Assembly (NCBI GenBank): GCA_964248625.1 | Contig: CAXTZG010000008.1 | Span: 1 to 64,000 of the forward strand | Reading direction: 5' to 3' | Origin: Lichenicola sp964248625 | GTDB taxonomy: Bacteria; Pseudomonadota; Alphaproteobacteria; Acetobacterales; Acetobacteraceae | DNA length: 64,000 bases | Shown: piece by piece, positions 7,315 through 18,076 of the stretch | Layout of the letters: each line of letters opens with the position of its first letter | How positions within the stretch are numbered: the stretch's first letter is position 1 | Made by a program: the position numbers and the translations under genes | The notes under the pieces: generated by a model | The model's input: only the letters and a program-made list of their open reading frames with translations | Told to the model about the DNA's origin: nothing | Databases searched by the model: none

Positions 7315-10300
7315 TCAGTACTGGAACTGGTATTTCAGCGCGACCGAGCTGCCGGGATCGTTCTCCGGCGTGATCACCCCGGTGGTGGCGCCCCCGGTGC
7401 CGACGGTGGTCTGCAGCTTCAGGCGGCGGGTCAGGTCGATCTGCACCTGCGCCTGGCTGCCGCCGCCGCTGGTCGCCTGCTTGGCGCCGACATAGACGCC
7501 GCGCGCGACATACTTCCCGGCCTCGATGCTGGCGCCGCTGGTGTTGCTGCCCGAACCGCTGCCGATCGACAGCCGGTCGAGGCCGAGCGTCTTGCGCACG
7601 CTGCCGAGCGGATCGAAGCCGCCGCCGGAGCCGGTGAGCGAGGCCAGCGCCGTCGCCACCTGCGCGATCTGCAGCGCGCTCAGCGACTTGGTGTCCTGGC
7701 CGAACAGGATCAGCGCCAGCACCTGGTCCTGCGGCAGCGGCGGCGTCGAGGTCAGGGTGATCTTCGGCGCGTCCGCGTAGCCGCCCACGTTCAGCATGGC
7801 GACCGTCGAGCCGACCACGCTCTCGGCGGTGAAGTCGAGCGTCGGGTCGATCTTGTGGGCGACGCCGGTGCCGTTGAAGCCGACGCGGCCCTTGGTGAAG
7901 GTGAGCGAGATGCCGGCCAGGTCGAAGGTGCCGTGGCGCATGTCGAAGGCGCCGCCGACCGCGGGCGCGCCGGAGGTGCCGCCGACATGCAGCCGGCCNN
8001 NNNNNNNNGCATCGAGGCCAGGGCCGCGCACGAAGATCTGGCCGGGCGCGTTGACCGTGACGGCGAGTGCCACCAGCGCGGACGCGGCCCCCGTCCCGGC
8101 CGCCGCCGGGCGGTCGCCAGGCCGGATCACGTGCAGCTGCGCCACCGACGGCGGCAGCGCGCTCGGGATGTTGATGGCCGCACTGTCGACGGTGACGGTG
8201 CCGCCGACATCGAGACGGGCGGTGGCCTGGCCATGGGCGCGGATGTCGGCATCGAGCACCGCCGTCAGCAGGTCGCTGGAAAGCGGGCGGGCGTTCTTCG
8301 CCGTCAGATGCAGATCCACCGGCAGGCCGGGCAGCAGCGCGCCGACGGTGCCGGTGGCGCCGATGGTGCCGCCGCCGGCATGGGCGGTGAAGCTCTCGAT
8401 CGTCAGGCTCTGCCCGGCGGCGCGGATCAGGGCGTCGATGTCGGTCAGCCGCAGCCCTTGCGCGAAGTCCTGGAACTGGCCCCCTGCCAGCTGCACGGTG
8501 CCGTCGAGGCGAGGGGCGGCCGCGGTGCCGGACACGCCCATCGCCAGGGTGAGGCGGCCGCTCGCCTGGCGGCCCTGGGCGCCGAGGATGACGTTGGCGA
8601 GCGCCAGATCGACGGCGCCGTCGGCATGCAGCGCAAGCGGACCGGCAGCGCTGGTGGGGGCGGTGCCGGTCACGGCGAGTGCCACGTCCGGCCCGGCATT
8701 CAGCCGCGCATCGACGCGGGCGCTGGCGCCGGCGAGCGCCAGGCTGGCCACCAGCCGCGCCGGCGGCAGCGAGGCGGCGGGACCGGTGCGCAGCCTGAGC
8801 CCGTCCCCGGTCAGGCGCACGCTGCCCTCGGGACGGCTGGTGGTGCCGGTGAGGCGGGCCTGCGCCGCGATCACGCCCACCGCGTCGAGGGTGGGCGCGA
8901 ACGGACGGGCCAGCGCCGGCGTGACGTTCGCCAATGACGCGGTGAGGTCGAGACGCGGCATGATCCTGCCGGCGATGTCGATCGTCGCCGGTGCCGCGCC
9001 CGGCGGTGCCGCCGACAGGCGCAGGCGATCGACCTCGACCTGCGGACCGAAGCCGATCCGGGCCGGCGCCAGCAGGCGCACGGTCTCGCCCTTGGCGACA
9101 GCCTCAAGCCGGGAGATCGCGACCTGCTTGTGCGGCATGTCGAGCCGCAGCGCGGCATCGAGCCGGGCCGGGGCGCCGGCGACGTTCTGGAACGCGCCCT
9201 GGGCGACGACGTCGAGTGCTGTCTGCGGGCCGTGCGCGGCGACATGGGCGGTGCCGGCGATGGCGCCGGCCTGGATGCCGGACGCGTCCAGCCGCAAATT
9301 GACCGAAGGTGCCGCGATCGGGTCGTCCACGGTGCCGGCGAGCAGCAGCCGTCCGACCCTGGCGTTGCGCAGGCCGCCGTCGGCCCGGATGTCGAGGCTG
9401 ACGCGTGGCGGCGCGCCTCCGACCCGGGTGGTGCGGATGCCCGCCAGCACGCTGCCGTCGATCGGCTGGCCGATCACCGGACGCAGGTCGGCGAGGCGCG
9501 CCATGCGCAGGTCGAGCGTGCCGAGCGGCAGCTTCGCGCCTGCGGCCAGGGTCAGGTCGGCATGGCCGCTGGCGCTCTTCCAGGACAGCGCGTCCAGGGT
9601 CAGGTGCAGGGCGCCGCCGGCGAGCTTCGCCGCCTGCGCCCTGAGGCTCAGCGGCGCATGGTCGAGCGTGCCGGCGAGCGACAGCGTGCCCTGCGGCGCC
9701 GTCGGCAGATGCTGCGCGTCGAGCAGCAGGTGCAGCGGGCCGGCCGCCATGGTCGCGGTGCCGGGATTGCCGTCGGCGACCACATGGGCGGCAAGGTCGG
9801 CGAGCGGGCCGTTCGCGGTGCCGGACAGGGTCATGGCGCCGCGCAGGCTGGGCAGCGCCTGCTGCAGCGCCGGCAGCGCCAGCGAGAAGCGGGCGTCGAG
9901 CGCCCGGCCGCGCTCGGTGCCGGACGCCGCCAGATGCAGCGCCTGCCCGTCCAGCCTGAGCTGGCGCAGGGTCAGGTCGGCGCCGTCCTTGGAGGCGGCG
10001 AGCGAGAGCTGCCCGCCCGGGCCGACGAGTCCTGCCGCCTGCGGCTGGCCGCCGGTGATGGCAACCGGGCCGGTGACGGTGACGTCGGCCTTCGGGCCGT
10101 CCAGCGAAAAGGCGACGGCGAGGTCGGCATGGCCCTGCAGGTCGGTGCCGCCGGCGGCGGCGAGCGGCGCCAAGTCCGGCAGGGTGACGGCCAGCTGCCC
10201 GTGCAGCGGTGCCGCGGTCACGATGCGGCCCCTGATCCCGGCCAGCGGATGCGACACCACGAGGTCGAGCGGCCGGCCGGCGGCGTGCGGGTCGAGGATG

Positions 10301-11472
10301 GCGTCGAGGATGAGCGGGGCCGCCGCCAGCAGCGCCGGCTTCGGGCCGGGAATGCGGATACCTTCCGCGACCGCATGCAGATGCGCCGGGCCGGACGCGG
10401 CGGCGCCGTCGAAGCGGGCCGTCAGCCGGCCGATCCCTGCCCCGGCGGCGGCCAGCTCGTCGAGCACCAGGCTGCCCTGGCCGAAGGGTGCTGCCGGCGT
10501 GCCCTGCAGGTGCGCGTCCAGGGCGATGCGGTTCCAGCTCACGCCCGGCAGCGGCTGCATCGCCGGCGCCTGGAGCCTCGCCTGCAGGTCGAAGCGCGGA
10601 TGCAGGAGGTCGATCGTGCCGGTGGAGTCCAGCGTCAGCACGCCGGTCGCGGGCGCGCCGGCGGTGGCGGCGAGACGCAGCGCCGAGCGGTCGCGCGGGC
10701 CGTCGAGATCGAGTGCGAGATGCAGCGGATCGAGGATCGGCATGTGCGCCAGCACGGCGACCAGGCCGCCGGCGGGATCGTCCACCTTGAGGTGCAGGGC
10801 GAGACGGCCGGGGGTCACGGCCGTGGCGAGGTCCACGCCACCCGGATGGTCGAGACGCGCCAGCGCCAGGGCGATGTCGGTGTCGGGCAGGGTCGCGACC
10901 GCGGCGCCGTCCAGGATCGGCGCCAGGTCGGCAAGACGGACATGGCCATCGAGCCCGGCCACGAGCGGCTGGCCCGCGACGCCCGCGCCGAGCTCGATCC
11001 GGCCGACCTGCAGCCGGTCGATCAGCACGCCGAGATGCAGCCCGCTCCTGGCGCCGGGCGGCTTCGGAGGTGCCGGCCTGGCATTCGGATCCGCCACCGG
11101 CAGGCGCGCCACCTCGATGCGCTCGGCATCGGCCAGTTCCACATGCGCGTTCAGGGTGAGCAGGCGCAGCGGCGACCAGTCCAGCCGCAGCCGGTCGATG
11201 GCCAGCCACGGGCCCCGGGTGTCGTTGACCACGAGACGCTGCACGGTGAGCGCATCAGGAAAGCGGCCGCCCAGGCCCTGCAGCCCGACCAAGCCGCCGC
11301 TGAGCGACGCCGCCTGCCGCTCGATCAGGCGGCGGCCGGCCTCGGTGTTGGCGCCGACCAGCACCACGGCCAGCGCCAGCGCCGCCAGCAGGACGGGCAA
11401 GCCGACCAGCAGGCCGAGCGCCCAGGCGGCGATGCGGACCCAGCGCGGCCGGGAGTGCGGGCTGCCCGACAT
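7315..11472 (-). CDS. tamB: TamB, inner-membrane translocation and assembly module subunit
   Basis: Encodes about 1385 residues from ATG 11472, whose A is the last base of the tamA stop codon (TGATG), implying translational coupling. Residues about 10-35 form one N-terminal membrane anchor; the rest is a long, repetitive beta-rich periplasmic body. It ends in the conserved TamB C-terminal domain (DUF490), with phrases such as PPLPQDQVLALILFG, and a terminal YQFQY. TamB works with TamA in outer-membrane protein insertion and, as an AsmA-like bridge, in phospholipid transfer to the outer membrane. Ten Ns fall inside the C-terminal domain, but the frame is the same on both sides. Length is normal for the family. 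Confidence 0.95.
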   Translation of the reverse strand: MSGSPHSRPRWVRIAAWALGLLVGLPVLLAALALAVVLVGANTEAGRRLIERQAASLSGGLVGLQGLGGRFPDALTVQRLVVNDTRGPWLAIDRLRLDWSPLRLLTLNAHVELADAERIEVARLPVADPNARPAPPKPPGARSGLHLGVLIDRLQVGRIELGAGVAGQPLVAGLDGHVRLADLAPILDGAAVATLPDTDIALALARLDHPGGVDLATAVTPGRLALHLKVDDPAGGLVAVLAHMPILDPLHLALDLDGPRDRSALRLAATAGAPATGVLTLDSTGTIDLLHPRFDLQARLQAPAMQPLPGVSWNRIALDAHLQGTPAAPFGQGSLVLDELAAAGAGIGRLTARFDGAAASGPAHLHAVAEGIRIPGPKPALLAAAPLILDAILDPHAAGRPLDLVVSHPLAGIRGRIVTAAPLHGQLAVTLPDLAPLAAAGGTDLQGHADLAVAFSLDGPKADVTVTGPVAITGGQPQAAGLVGPGGQLSLAASKDGADLTLRQLRLDGQALHLAASGTERGRALDARFSLALPALQQALPSLRGAMTLSGTANGPLADLAAHVVADGNPGTATMAAGPLHLLLDAQHLPTAPQGTLSLAGTLDHAPLSLRAQAAKLAGGALHLTLDALSWKSASGHADLTLAAGAKLPLGTLDLRMARLADLRPVIGQPIDGSVLAGIRTTRVGGAPPRVSLDIRADGGLRNARVGRLLLAGTVDDPIAAPSVNLRLDASGIQAGAIAGTAHVAAHGPQTALDVVAQGAFQNVAGAPARLDAALRLDMPHKQVAISRLEAVAKGETVRLLAPARIGFGPQVEVDRLRLSAAPPGAAPATIDIAGRIMPRLDLTASLANVTPALARPFAPTLDAVGVIAAQARLTGTTSRPEGSVRLTGDGLRLRTGPAASLPPARLVASLALAGASARVDARLNAGPDVALAVTGTAPTSAAGPLALHADGAVDLALANVILGAQGRQASGRLTLAMGVSGTAAAPRLDGTVQLAGGQFQDFAQGLRLTDIDALIRAAGQSLTIESFTAHAGGGTIGATGTVGALLPGLPVDLHLTAKNARPLSSDLLTAVLDADIRAHGQATARLDVGGTVTVDSAAINIPSALPPSVAQLHVIRPGDRPAAAGTGAASALVALAVTVNAPGQIFVRGPGLDXXXXGRLHVGGTSGAPAVGGAFDMRHGTFDLAGISLTFTKGRVGFNGTGVAHKIDPTLDFTAESVVGSTVAMLNVGGYADAPKITLTSTPPLPQDQVLALILFGQDTKSLSALQIAQVATALASLTGSGGGFDPLGSVRKTLGLDRLSIGSGSGSNTSGASIEAGKYVARGVYVGAKQATSGGGSQAQVQIDLTRRLKLQTTVGTGGATTGVITPENDPGSSVALKYQFQY
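7999..8008. other. run of ten Ns inside tamB
   Basis: Ten undetermined bases interrupt the conserved C-terminal domain of tamB. On the coding strand they fall after Gly-Leu-Asp-Ala and before Gly-Arg-Leu. TamB proteins usually read Gly-Leu-Asp-Ala-Glu-(Leu/Trp)-Gly-Gly here, which would need exactly ten bases, so the gap size may be true at this site. Confidence 0.95.
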
Positions 11473-13481
11473 CAGAACGCTTCCCCGAGGCCGACATAGA
11501 GCTCGAAGCTGTCGCCGCCGGGCGGCTTGTTCAGCGGCACCGCGACGTCGAGCCGGATCGGGCCGATCGGCGTGTAGTAGCGGGCGCCGACGCCGGCGCC
11601 CACCCGCAGCTTGCCCGCGAACGGCGCGCTGCCGCTGGCCACCTGGCCGGCATCGGCAAAGGCCGCGAACCCGTAGCTTTTGCCGAAGCGCTGCCGGAAC
11701 TCGACGGTGCCGGCATCGAGCGAGGTGCCGCCGATCGGGTCGCCGTTGGAGAAGAGCGGGCCGATGCCCTGATACTTGAAGCCGCGCACGGTGCCGCTGC
11801 CGCCGGCATAAAGCCGCTGGTCGGGCGGCAGCTCGTAGGTGGTGGCCCCCTGCACGGTGCCGACGACGCCGCGCACCGCGATGACGCTGCGGCCGGGCCG
11901 GGTCAGGCCGATGCGGGCGAGGTCGAGATAGGTCGCCGCCGTGCCCTGGAGGATGGCAAAGAAGCTGTCGCCGCCCTTGTTGGTGCCGCCGTCGTTCCCC
12001 GAGCCGCTGCCCAGGCTGTAGGAGGGGGTGGCGTCGAGCGAGACGCGCAGGCCGTGCGTCGGGTCGTCGAGCGGGTTGAGGAGGCCGGTGCTGTCGTAGT
12101 TGGCGGCGAGCGGAACGAAGGCGAGCGTGTAGGAGCGCGCCACGCCCTGCTGCAGGATGCGCTCCTGTTCCGCGCCGAGGCCGCCCGACACCGTCCAGCT
12201 CTGCGAGATCTTGCGGTTGACCACCGCGCGCACCAGCAGGGCGGTCTGGTCGTAGGCTTCCAGATCCTGCTTCAGCCCCTCCACGCGCAGGTCCAGCGAC
12301 TGGTCGCGGCGATAGAAGTCGGGCTTCAGCAGGTCGGCATAGATGTCGTAGCCGAGCCCGTTCTGCGAGGTGCCGCCGAGGCCGGTGAGCAGGGCCGCCA
12401 GCTCGAGCTTCTCGGCGTTGCCGAACAGGTCGTGATGCGTCCAGGTGACGCCGGCGCTGCCGCCGAGATCGGTCGAGTAGCCGGCCTGCAGCGCCACCGT
12501 GTGCAGCAGCGCCTCGGTGAAGTCGAAGGTGAGCGGCAGGCTGCCGTCGGGCGACACCGCCTGTGCCGCGGTCACGCCGACATCGGAGAACACGCCCGTG
12601 GAAGCGAGGTCCTGGCGCGCCGCCTCGATCTTGCTGGGCTGGTAGAGCTCGCCCGGATGCACCAGCAGCCGGCGCCGCACATAGGCCGCGTTGACCCGCT
12701 TCAGCCCGGCCAGACGGATCGCGCCGATATCGACCCGCGGTCCGAGCGTGGCGGCATAGGCGATGTCCAGCGTGCGGCCGGCCGGGCGCAGATAGGCCAC
12801 CGGCGCCTGCACGTCGGCAAAGGCGTGGCCGTCCTCCTGCAGCGCGGTCAGCAGCCGGGCCCGCGCCGCCAGCACGTCGCTGGCCACCGCCGGCGCGCCG
12901 GATCGCAGGCCGAACGCCGCCTGCTCCGCCCCGGTCAGGGTCTCGCCAGGCGGCAGGGTCAGGCTGACCGCGCCAAGACGGAACATCGGGCCGGTCTGGA
13001 CCGTGATGCGGATGGCGGCACGGCTGCCCTTCGGCAGGGCGGCGAGCAGGTCGGGCAGCGACGGATCGGCGGCGGGACGGGCTGCCACGCTGATGGCGAT
13101 CTCGCCGGCGTAGTAGCCGAAGCTTTCCAGCGCCGTGCGCAGCCGGGGCTCGTCGGCGCGGGCGCGGCCGGCCAGCGCGAACGGACTGACCGCCTGCGTC
13201 TTCTGCAAGGCCACCAGGCCGGACGAGCCGCGGAGCGCTGCATCCAGCGCCGCGTTGCCGGTCGGTGCCAGCGTCACGGTGTAGGGCTGCGGATCGGCGG
13301 CCCGCGCCGGCGCGCAGAACCGGGCTGCGAGCAGGATCGCGCAGACGGCGCCGGCAGATGAACGGGCCCGACATGGCCGGGCGGTCGCGGCGCGGTCGCG
13401 GCGGCGAGCGGCGCGCGCGGCAGGTGCGGTCAGGGCGGCTTCCTCGGTGATCGGGCGGCTGTCGGGGCGTTCCTCCCGCAC
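11472..13481 (-). CDS. tamA: TamA, BamA-family outer-membrane assembly protein
   Basis: Encodes 669 residues from a GTG start at 13481; a shorter start is possible because the first 45 residues are basic and low in complexity. A hydrophobic segment ending ...FCAPARA looks like a signal peptide. About residues 60-310 resemble POTRA domains (TALESFGYYAGEI, AARQDLASTGVFSDVGV). The C-terminal half is an Omp85 16-stranded barrel with a GSGTVRGFKYQGIGP segment and a terminal GLGEAF ending in Phe, the outer-membrane insertion signal. It works with TamB, whose gene overlaps its stop codon. A plsC-type gene is divergent 60 bases away, so both promoters must share that short space. Confidence 0.93.
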   Translation of the reverse strand: MREERPDSRPITEEAALTAPAARAARRRDRAATARPCRARSSAGAVCAILLAARFCAPARAADPQPYTVTLAPTGNAALDAALRGSSGLVALQKTQAVSPFALAGRARADEPRLRTALESFGYYAGEIAISVAARPAADPSLPDLLAALPKGSRAAIRITVQTGPMFRLGAVSLTLPPGETLTGAEQAAFGLRSGAPAVASDVLAARARLLTALQEDGHAFADVQAPVAYLRPAGRTLDIAYAATLGPRVDIGAIRLAGLKRVNAAYVRRRLLVHPGELYQPSKIEAARQDLASTGVFSDVGVTAAQAVSPDGSLPLTFDFTEALLHTVALQAGYSTDLGGSAGVTWTHHDLFGNAEKLELAALLTGLGGTSQNGLGYDIYADLLKPDFYRRDQSLDLRVEGLKQDLEAYDQTALLVRAVVNRKISQSWTVSGGLGAEQERILQQGVARSYTLAFVPLAANYDSTGLLNPLDDPTHGLRVSLDATPSYSLGSGSGNDGGTNKGGDSFFAILQGTAATYLDLARIGLTRPGRSVIAVRGVVGTVQGATTYELPPDQRLYAGGSGTVRGFKYQGIGPLFSNGDPIGGTSLDAGTVEFRQRFGKSYGFAAFADAGQVASGSAPFAGKLRVGAGVGARYYTPIGPIRLDVAVPLNKPPGGDSFELYVGLGEAF

Positions 13482-13541
13482 GGAGGTCCTGTAGCATCCC
13501 GTTGCATTGTCGTCCCGCCCCTAATCACGCTATGTCGAGCC

Positions 13542-14651
13542 ATGCAGGCAGCCCCTCGCAGCTTCGGCCAGGACGGAACCGTTCCGTCGCAGACCCGGCC
13601 GGGTCTCTCTCCCTTCCGTTCGTCCAGCCTGCCCCGGCTGTTGCCGAAGACCGCCCTGTCGCAGCTCAGCCCGGCCGACATGGCCGCGGACGATGCGGCC
13701 CCGGAGGTCGCGCTGCCGGCAGGCAGCCGGTCGGTCAGGCTGGCGCGCAGTGTCCGCGTGGCGCGCCGCTTCGTGCTGATCGTCGGCTGGACCGCGATCG
13801 CCTGCGGCGTGCAGTCGACGATGCTGGTGCTGCCGGGCGACGGCAAGAAGCGCTTCGCCCGCACCTACTGGTCGGTGGTGTGCCGGCTGCTTGGCATGCG
13901 GATCCGCATCGTGGGCGGATCGGTGCCGTCCCGGCCGCCGCGGGACCCGTCGCGCCGGCCGGTGATCTATGTGTCCAACCATTCCTCCTGGATCGACGTG
14001 CCGGTGCTGGGCGGCCGGCTGTTCGCCTGCTTCGTGGCCAAGGAGGATGTCGGCCGCTGGCCGGTGGTGGGCACGGTGGCGCGTCTCGGCCGCACCATCT
14101 TCGTCAGCCGGCAGCGCAAGGCCACCGGGCGCGAGCGCGACGACATGCGCACGCGGCTGGCCGCCGGCGACGACCTGATCCTGTTCCCCGAGGGCACCAG
14201 CTCGGACGGCTCGCGGGTGCTGCCGTTCCATTCGAGCTTCTTTGCCGCCGCCAAGCCGAACGGCAGCGACGAGGCGGCGACGCCGATGCTGGTGCCGCTG
14301 ATCCAGCCGATCTCGATCGTCTATGACCGGCTCTGCGGCCTGCCCGTCGGCCGCGCGACCCGGCCGGTGTTCGCCTGGTACGGCGACATGGACCTGGCCT
14401 CGCACTTCGCCAAGCTGGCGCGCTGGCGCGGCATGCGGGTCACCGTGCTGCTGCATCCGACCCTCGATCCGGCGAGCTTCGGCTCGCGCAAGGAGCTGTC
14501 GGCGGCGGCCTGGACCGCTATCGCCGAGGGCGCCGCCTGCCTGCGCCAGAACCGCGCCGATGACAGCCGGATGACGATCGCACCCTGTCCGGCAGCGCCC
14601 AGCGGAAAGCCCACCTTTCCGCTTGACACCAAGCAGCCCTCCTTTGCCTGA
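13542..14651 (+). CDS. 1-acyl-sn-glycerol-3-phosphate acyltransferase family (PlsC-like)
   Basis: Encodes up to 369 residues. The acyltransferase motifs are clear: NHSSWID (block I, HxxxxD), TIFVSRQR (block II) and FPEGTSSDG (block III), with a hydrophobic membrane-associating segment before block I. The family transfers an acyl chain to lysophosphatidic acid in phospholipid synthesis; some alphaproteobacterial paralogues (OlsA) make ornithine lipid instead. The first 46 residues are not typical, and ATG 13680 would give a more usual N-terminus. The C-terminal tail beyond residue 320 looks variable. It is divergent from tamA, which fits an envelope-lipid theme. Confidence 0.88.
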   Translation: MQAAPRSFGQDGTVPSQTRPGLSPFRSSSLPRLLPKTALSQLSPADMAADDAAPEVALPAGSRSVRLARSVRVARRFVLIVGWTAIACGVQSTMLVLPGDGKKRFARTYWSVVCRLLGMRIRIVGGSVPSRPPRDPSRRPVIYVSNHSSWIDVPVLGGRLFACFVAKEDVGRWPVVGTVARLGRTIFVSRQRKATGRERDDMRTRLAAGDDLILFPEGTSSDGSRVLPFHSSFFAAAKPNGSDEAATPMLVPLIQPISIVYDRLCGLPVGRATRPVFAWYGDMDLASHFAKLARWRGMRVTVLLHPTLDPASFGSRKELSAAAWTAIAEGAACLRQNRADDSRMTIAPCPAAPSGKPTFPLDTKQPSFA

Positions 14652-14658
14652 TTGCCGT

Positions 14659-14685
14659 GGCCAGGCCGGCGAGTCCGGCGGCCAG
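14659..14685 (+). terminator. strong hairpin after plsC-like gene
   Basis: TGGCC (14659-14663) pairs with GGCCA (14681-14685), and GCCGG (14666-14670) with CCGGC (14676-14680), giving a ten-pair stem with a two-base bulge and a CGAGT loop just 8 bases after the stop codon. No T-run follows, so termination strength is uncertain. Confidence 0.4.
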
Positions 14686-14845
14686 ACCGGGAGAAGCGGA
14701 CATCGGCACGCGGCGTGACGGAACGAAAGCCTGATGCGCGGCCCGGCTTGACGGAGCCGTGCACTTGACCGCAGGCCGGTCCGACCCGATTGCTGCCGCG
14801 CTGCCACGCGGATTTCCCCGGCGGGCCGCCGAGGCCGCTGACGCC

Positions 14846-16251
14846 GTGACCAGTTCCGAGCCCACCGCCGACAAGCGCCTGCACGTCATCACCTGGGGCT
14901 GCCAGATGAACGTGTACGACAGCGCCCGCATGACCGACGTGCTGAAGCCGCTCGGCTACCGGCCGGCCGAAACGCCTGATACCGCCGACATGGTGATCCT
15001 CAACACCTGCCATATCCGCGACCGCGCGGCGGAAAAGGTGTTCTCCGAGCTCGGCCGGCTGCGGGTGATCAAGGAGGCGCGCGCCGCCGCCGGGCTGCCG
15101 ACCGTGCTCGCGGTCGCCGGCTGCGTGGCGCAGGCGGAAGGGGCCGAGATCCTGGCCCGCGCGCCCTATGTCGACATCGTGCTGGGCCCGCAGACCTATC
15201 ACCGGCTGCCGGAGATGGTGGCGCGCGCGGCGCGCGCCGGCGGCAGCGTGATCGAGACCGACTTCCCGGTGGAACAGAAGTTCGACTTCCTGCCCGACGC
15301 CACCGGGCCGCAGCTGCCGGGGGGGATCACCGCCTTCCTGACGGTGCAGGAAGGCTGCGACAAGTTCTGCTCGTTCTGCGTGGTGCCCTACACGCGCGGC
15401 GCCGAAGCCAGCCGGCCGGCCGCTTCCGTGCTGGCCGAGGCGCGCCGCATGGTGGCGGGGGGCGTGCGCGAGATCAGCCTGCTCGGGCAGAACGTCAACG
15501 CTTATCACGGCGACGGGCCGGACGGGCGCCCCTGGGGGCTGGCGCGGCTGATGGGGGCGCTGGCGGAGATCCCCGCCCTGCTGCGGATCCGCTACACGAC
15601 CTCGCACCCGCGCGACATGAGCGACGCGCTGATCGCGGCCCATCGCGACCTGCCGCAGCTGATGCCGTTCCTGCACCTGCCGGTGCAGTCGGGGTCGGAC
15701 CGGATGCTGGACGCGATGAATCGCGGCCACACCGCGGACGCGTATCGCCGCCTGGTCGGGCGCCTGCGCGCCGCGCGTCCGGATCTCGCCTTGTCGTCGG
15801 ACTTCATCGTCGGCCACCCGGGCGAGACCGACGCCGACTTCGAGGCGACGCTGGCGCTGATCCGCGATGTCGGCTTCGCGCAGGCCTTCTCGTTCAGGTA
15901 TTCCTCCCGGCCCGGGACGCCGGCCGCCGGCGCGCCGAACCCGCTGGCGGACGCGGTCGCCGATGCGCGGCTGCAGACGCTCCAGGCGCTGGTCCGCACC
16001 CAGCAGGACCGGTTCAACGAGGGCAGCGTCGGCATGACGATGCCGGTGCTGTTCACCGGCCGCGGCCGCAAGCCGGGCCAGCTGTCCGGCCGCAGTCCCT
16101 ACCTGCAGGCGGTGCATGCCTGCGGGCCGGAAACCCTGATCGGCACCGTTGCGATGGTGACGATCAAGGAGATGCTCACCAACTCCCTCACCGCGACCCT
16201 GTTGCCGCCGCATGATCCCGGCGAGAACCTCCTGCTGGAGAGAGCCTGCGC

Positions 16252-16255
<4 letters not shown>
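14846..16255 (+). CDS. miaB: MiaB, tRNA-2-methylthio-N6-dimethylallyladenosine synthase
   Basis: Radical-SAM methylthiotransferase that adds a methylthio group to i6A37 of tRNAs reading UNN codons. From the GTG at 14846 it has 469 residues, close to the usual length. Cys19 (WGCQMN), Cys55 (LNTCHIRD) and Cys93 (VAGCVAQ) of the N-terminal UPF0004 domain bind one Fe-S cluster; CDKFCSFC (Cys171, 175, 178) binds the radical-SAM cluster. A C-terminal TRAM domain ends the protein. A GTG at 14759 would add 29 residues of unremarkable sequence. It heads an overlapping operon with phoH, ybeY and corC, the usual alphaproteobacterial order. Confidence 0.95.
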
Positions 16256-17485
<1,230 letters not shown>

Positions 17486-17502
<17 letters not shown>

Positions 17503-18076
17503 CATCGGCCGGTCGCCGGAACGGCAGCCGGCGGCCGGCCCCAAGCGGTCGGCCAAGCAAAGAAAGCGGGCCCGGCGGCTGAGAAAGCAGGCGGCGCGTC
17601 GCCTGCTTCCTGCCGAGCCACGGCCTGGCGACGCGCCGGACGGCCTCGCGGTGCTGGTGGTCGATGCGCGGTGGCGCCGGCTGGTGCCGCAGGTCGAGCG
17701 TCTGGTGCGGCGGGCGGCGATCGCCGCCGGCGGCGCCGGCGCCGTGGTGCTGGACCGCGATCTTGCGGTGCGCCGGCTGAATGCCCGCCATCGCCGCCGG
17801 AACAAGCCCACCAACGTGCTGACCTTCGAGACCCCGGCCGGCATCCCGGGCGGCGACATCGTGCTGGCGCTGGAAACGGTGCGTCGGGAAGCGCTGGCCG
17901 CCGGCCGCCGGCCGCGCCACCATCTGGCGCATCTGGTGGTGCATGGCGCGCTGCATCTGCGCGGCCACGACCATGACGGCGTGGGCGGGGCGCGGCGGAT
18001 GGAGATGCAGGAGGCCCGCATCCTCCACCGGCTGCGCGTGCCCAATCCGTGGAAGCCGCGGACGGTGATCCGATGA
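17486..18076 (+). CDS. ybeY: YbeY endoribonuclease
   Basis: Encodes 196 residues from ATG 17486, which overlaps the end of phoH and has GGGAGA upstream. The metal site is the family motif HGxLHLxGxDH, here HGALHLRGHDHD: three zinc histidines. The conserved NARHRRRNKPTNVLTF segment precedes it. YbeY is a single-strand endoribonuclease needed for 16S rRNA 3'-end maturation and 70S ribosome quality control. The first 40 residues are an unusually basic Arg/Lys-rich extension (KRSAKQRKRARRLRKQAARR), which would suit RNA binding. Its stop overlaps the corC start (ATGA). Confidence 0.93.

Noticed and set aside
11473..13497. Extension of the tamB frame upstream through the tamA region
   Set aside because: The sequence before residue MSGSPHSRP is Arg/Pro-rich noise overlapping the true tamA reading frame; tamB starts at 11472.
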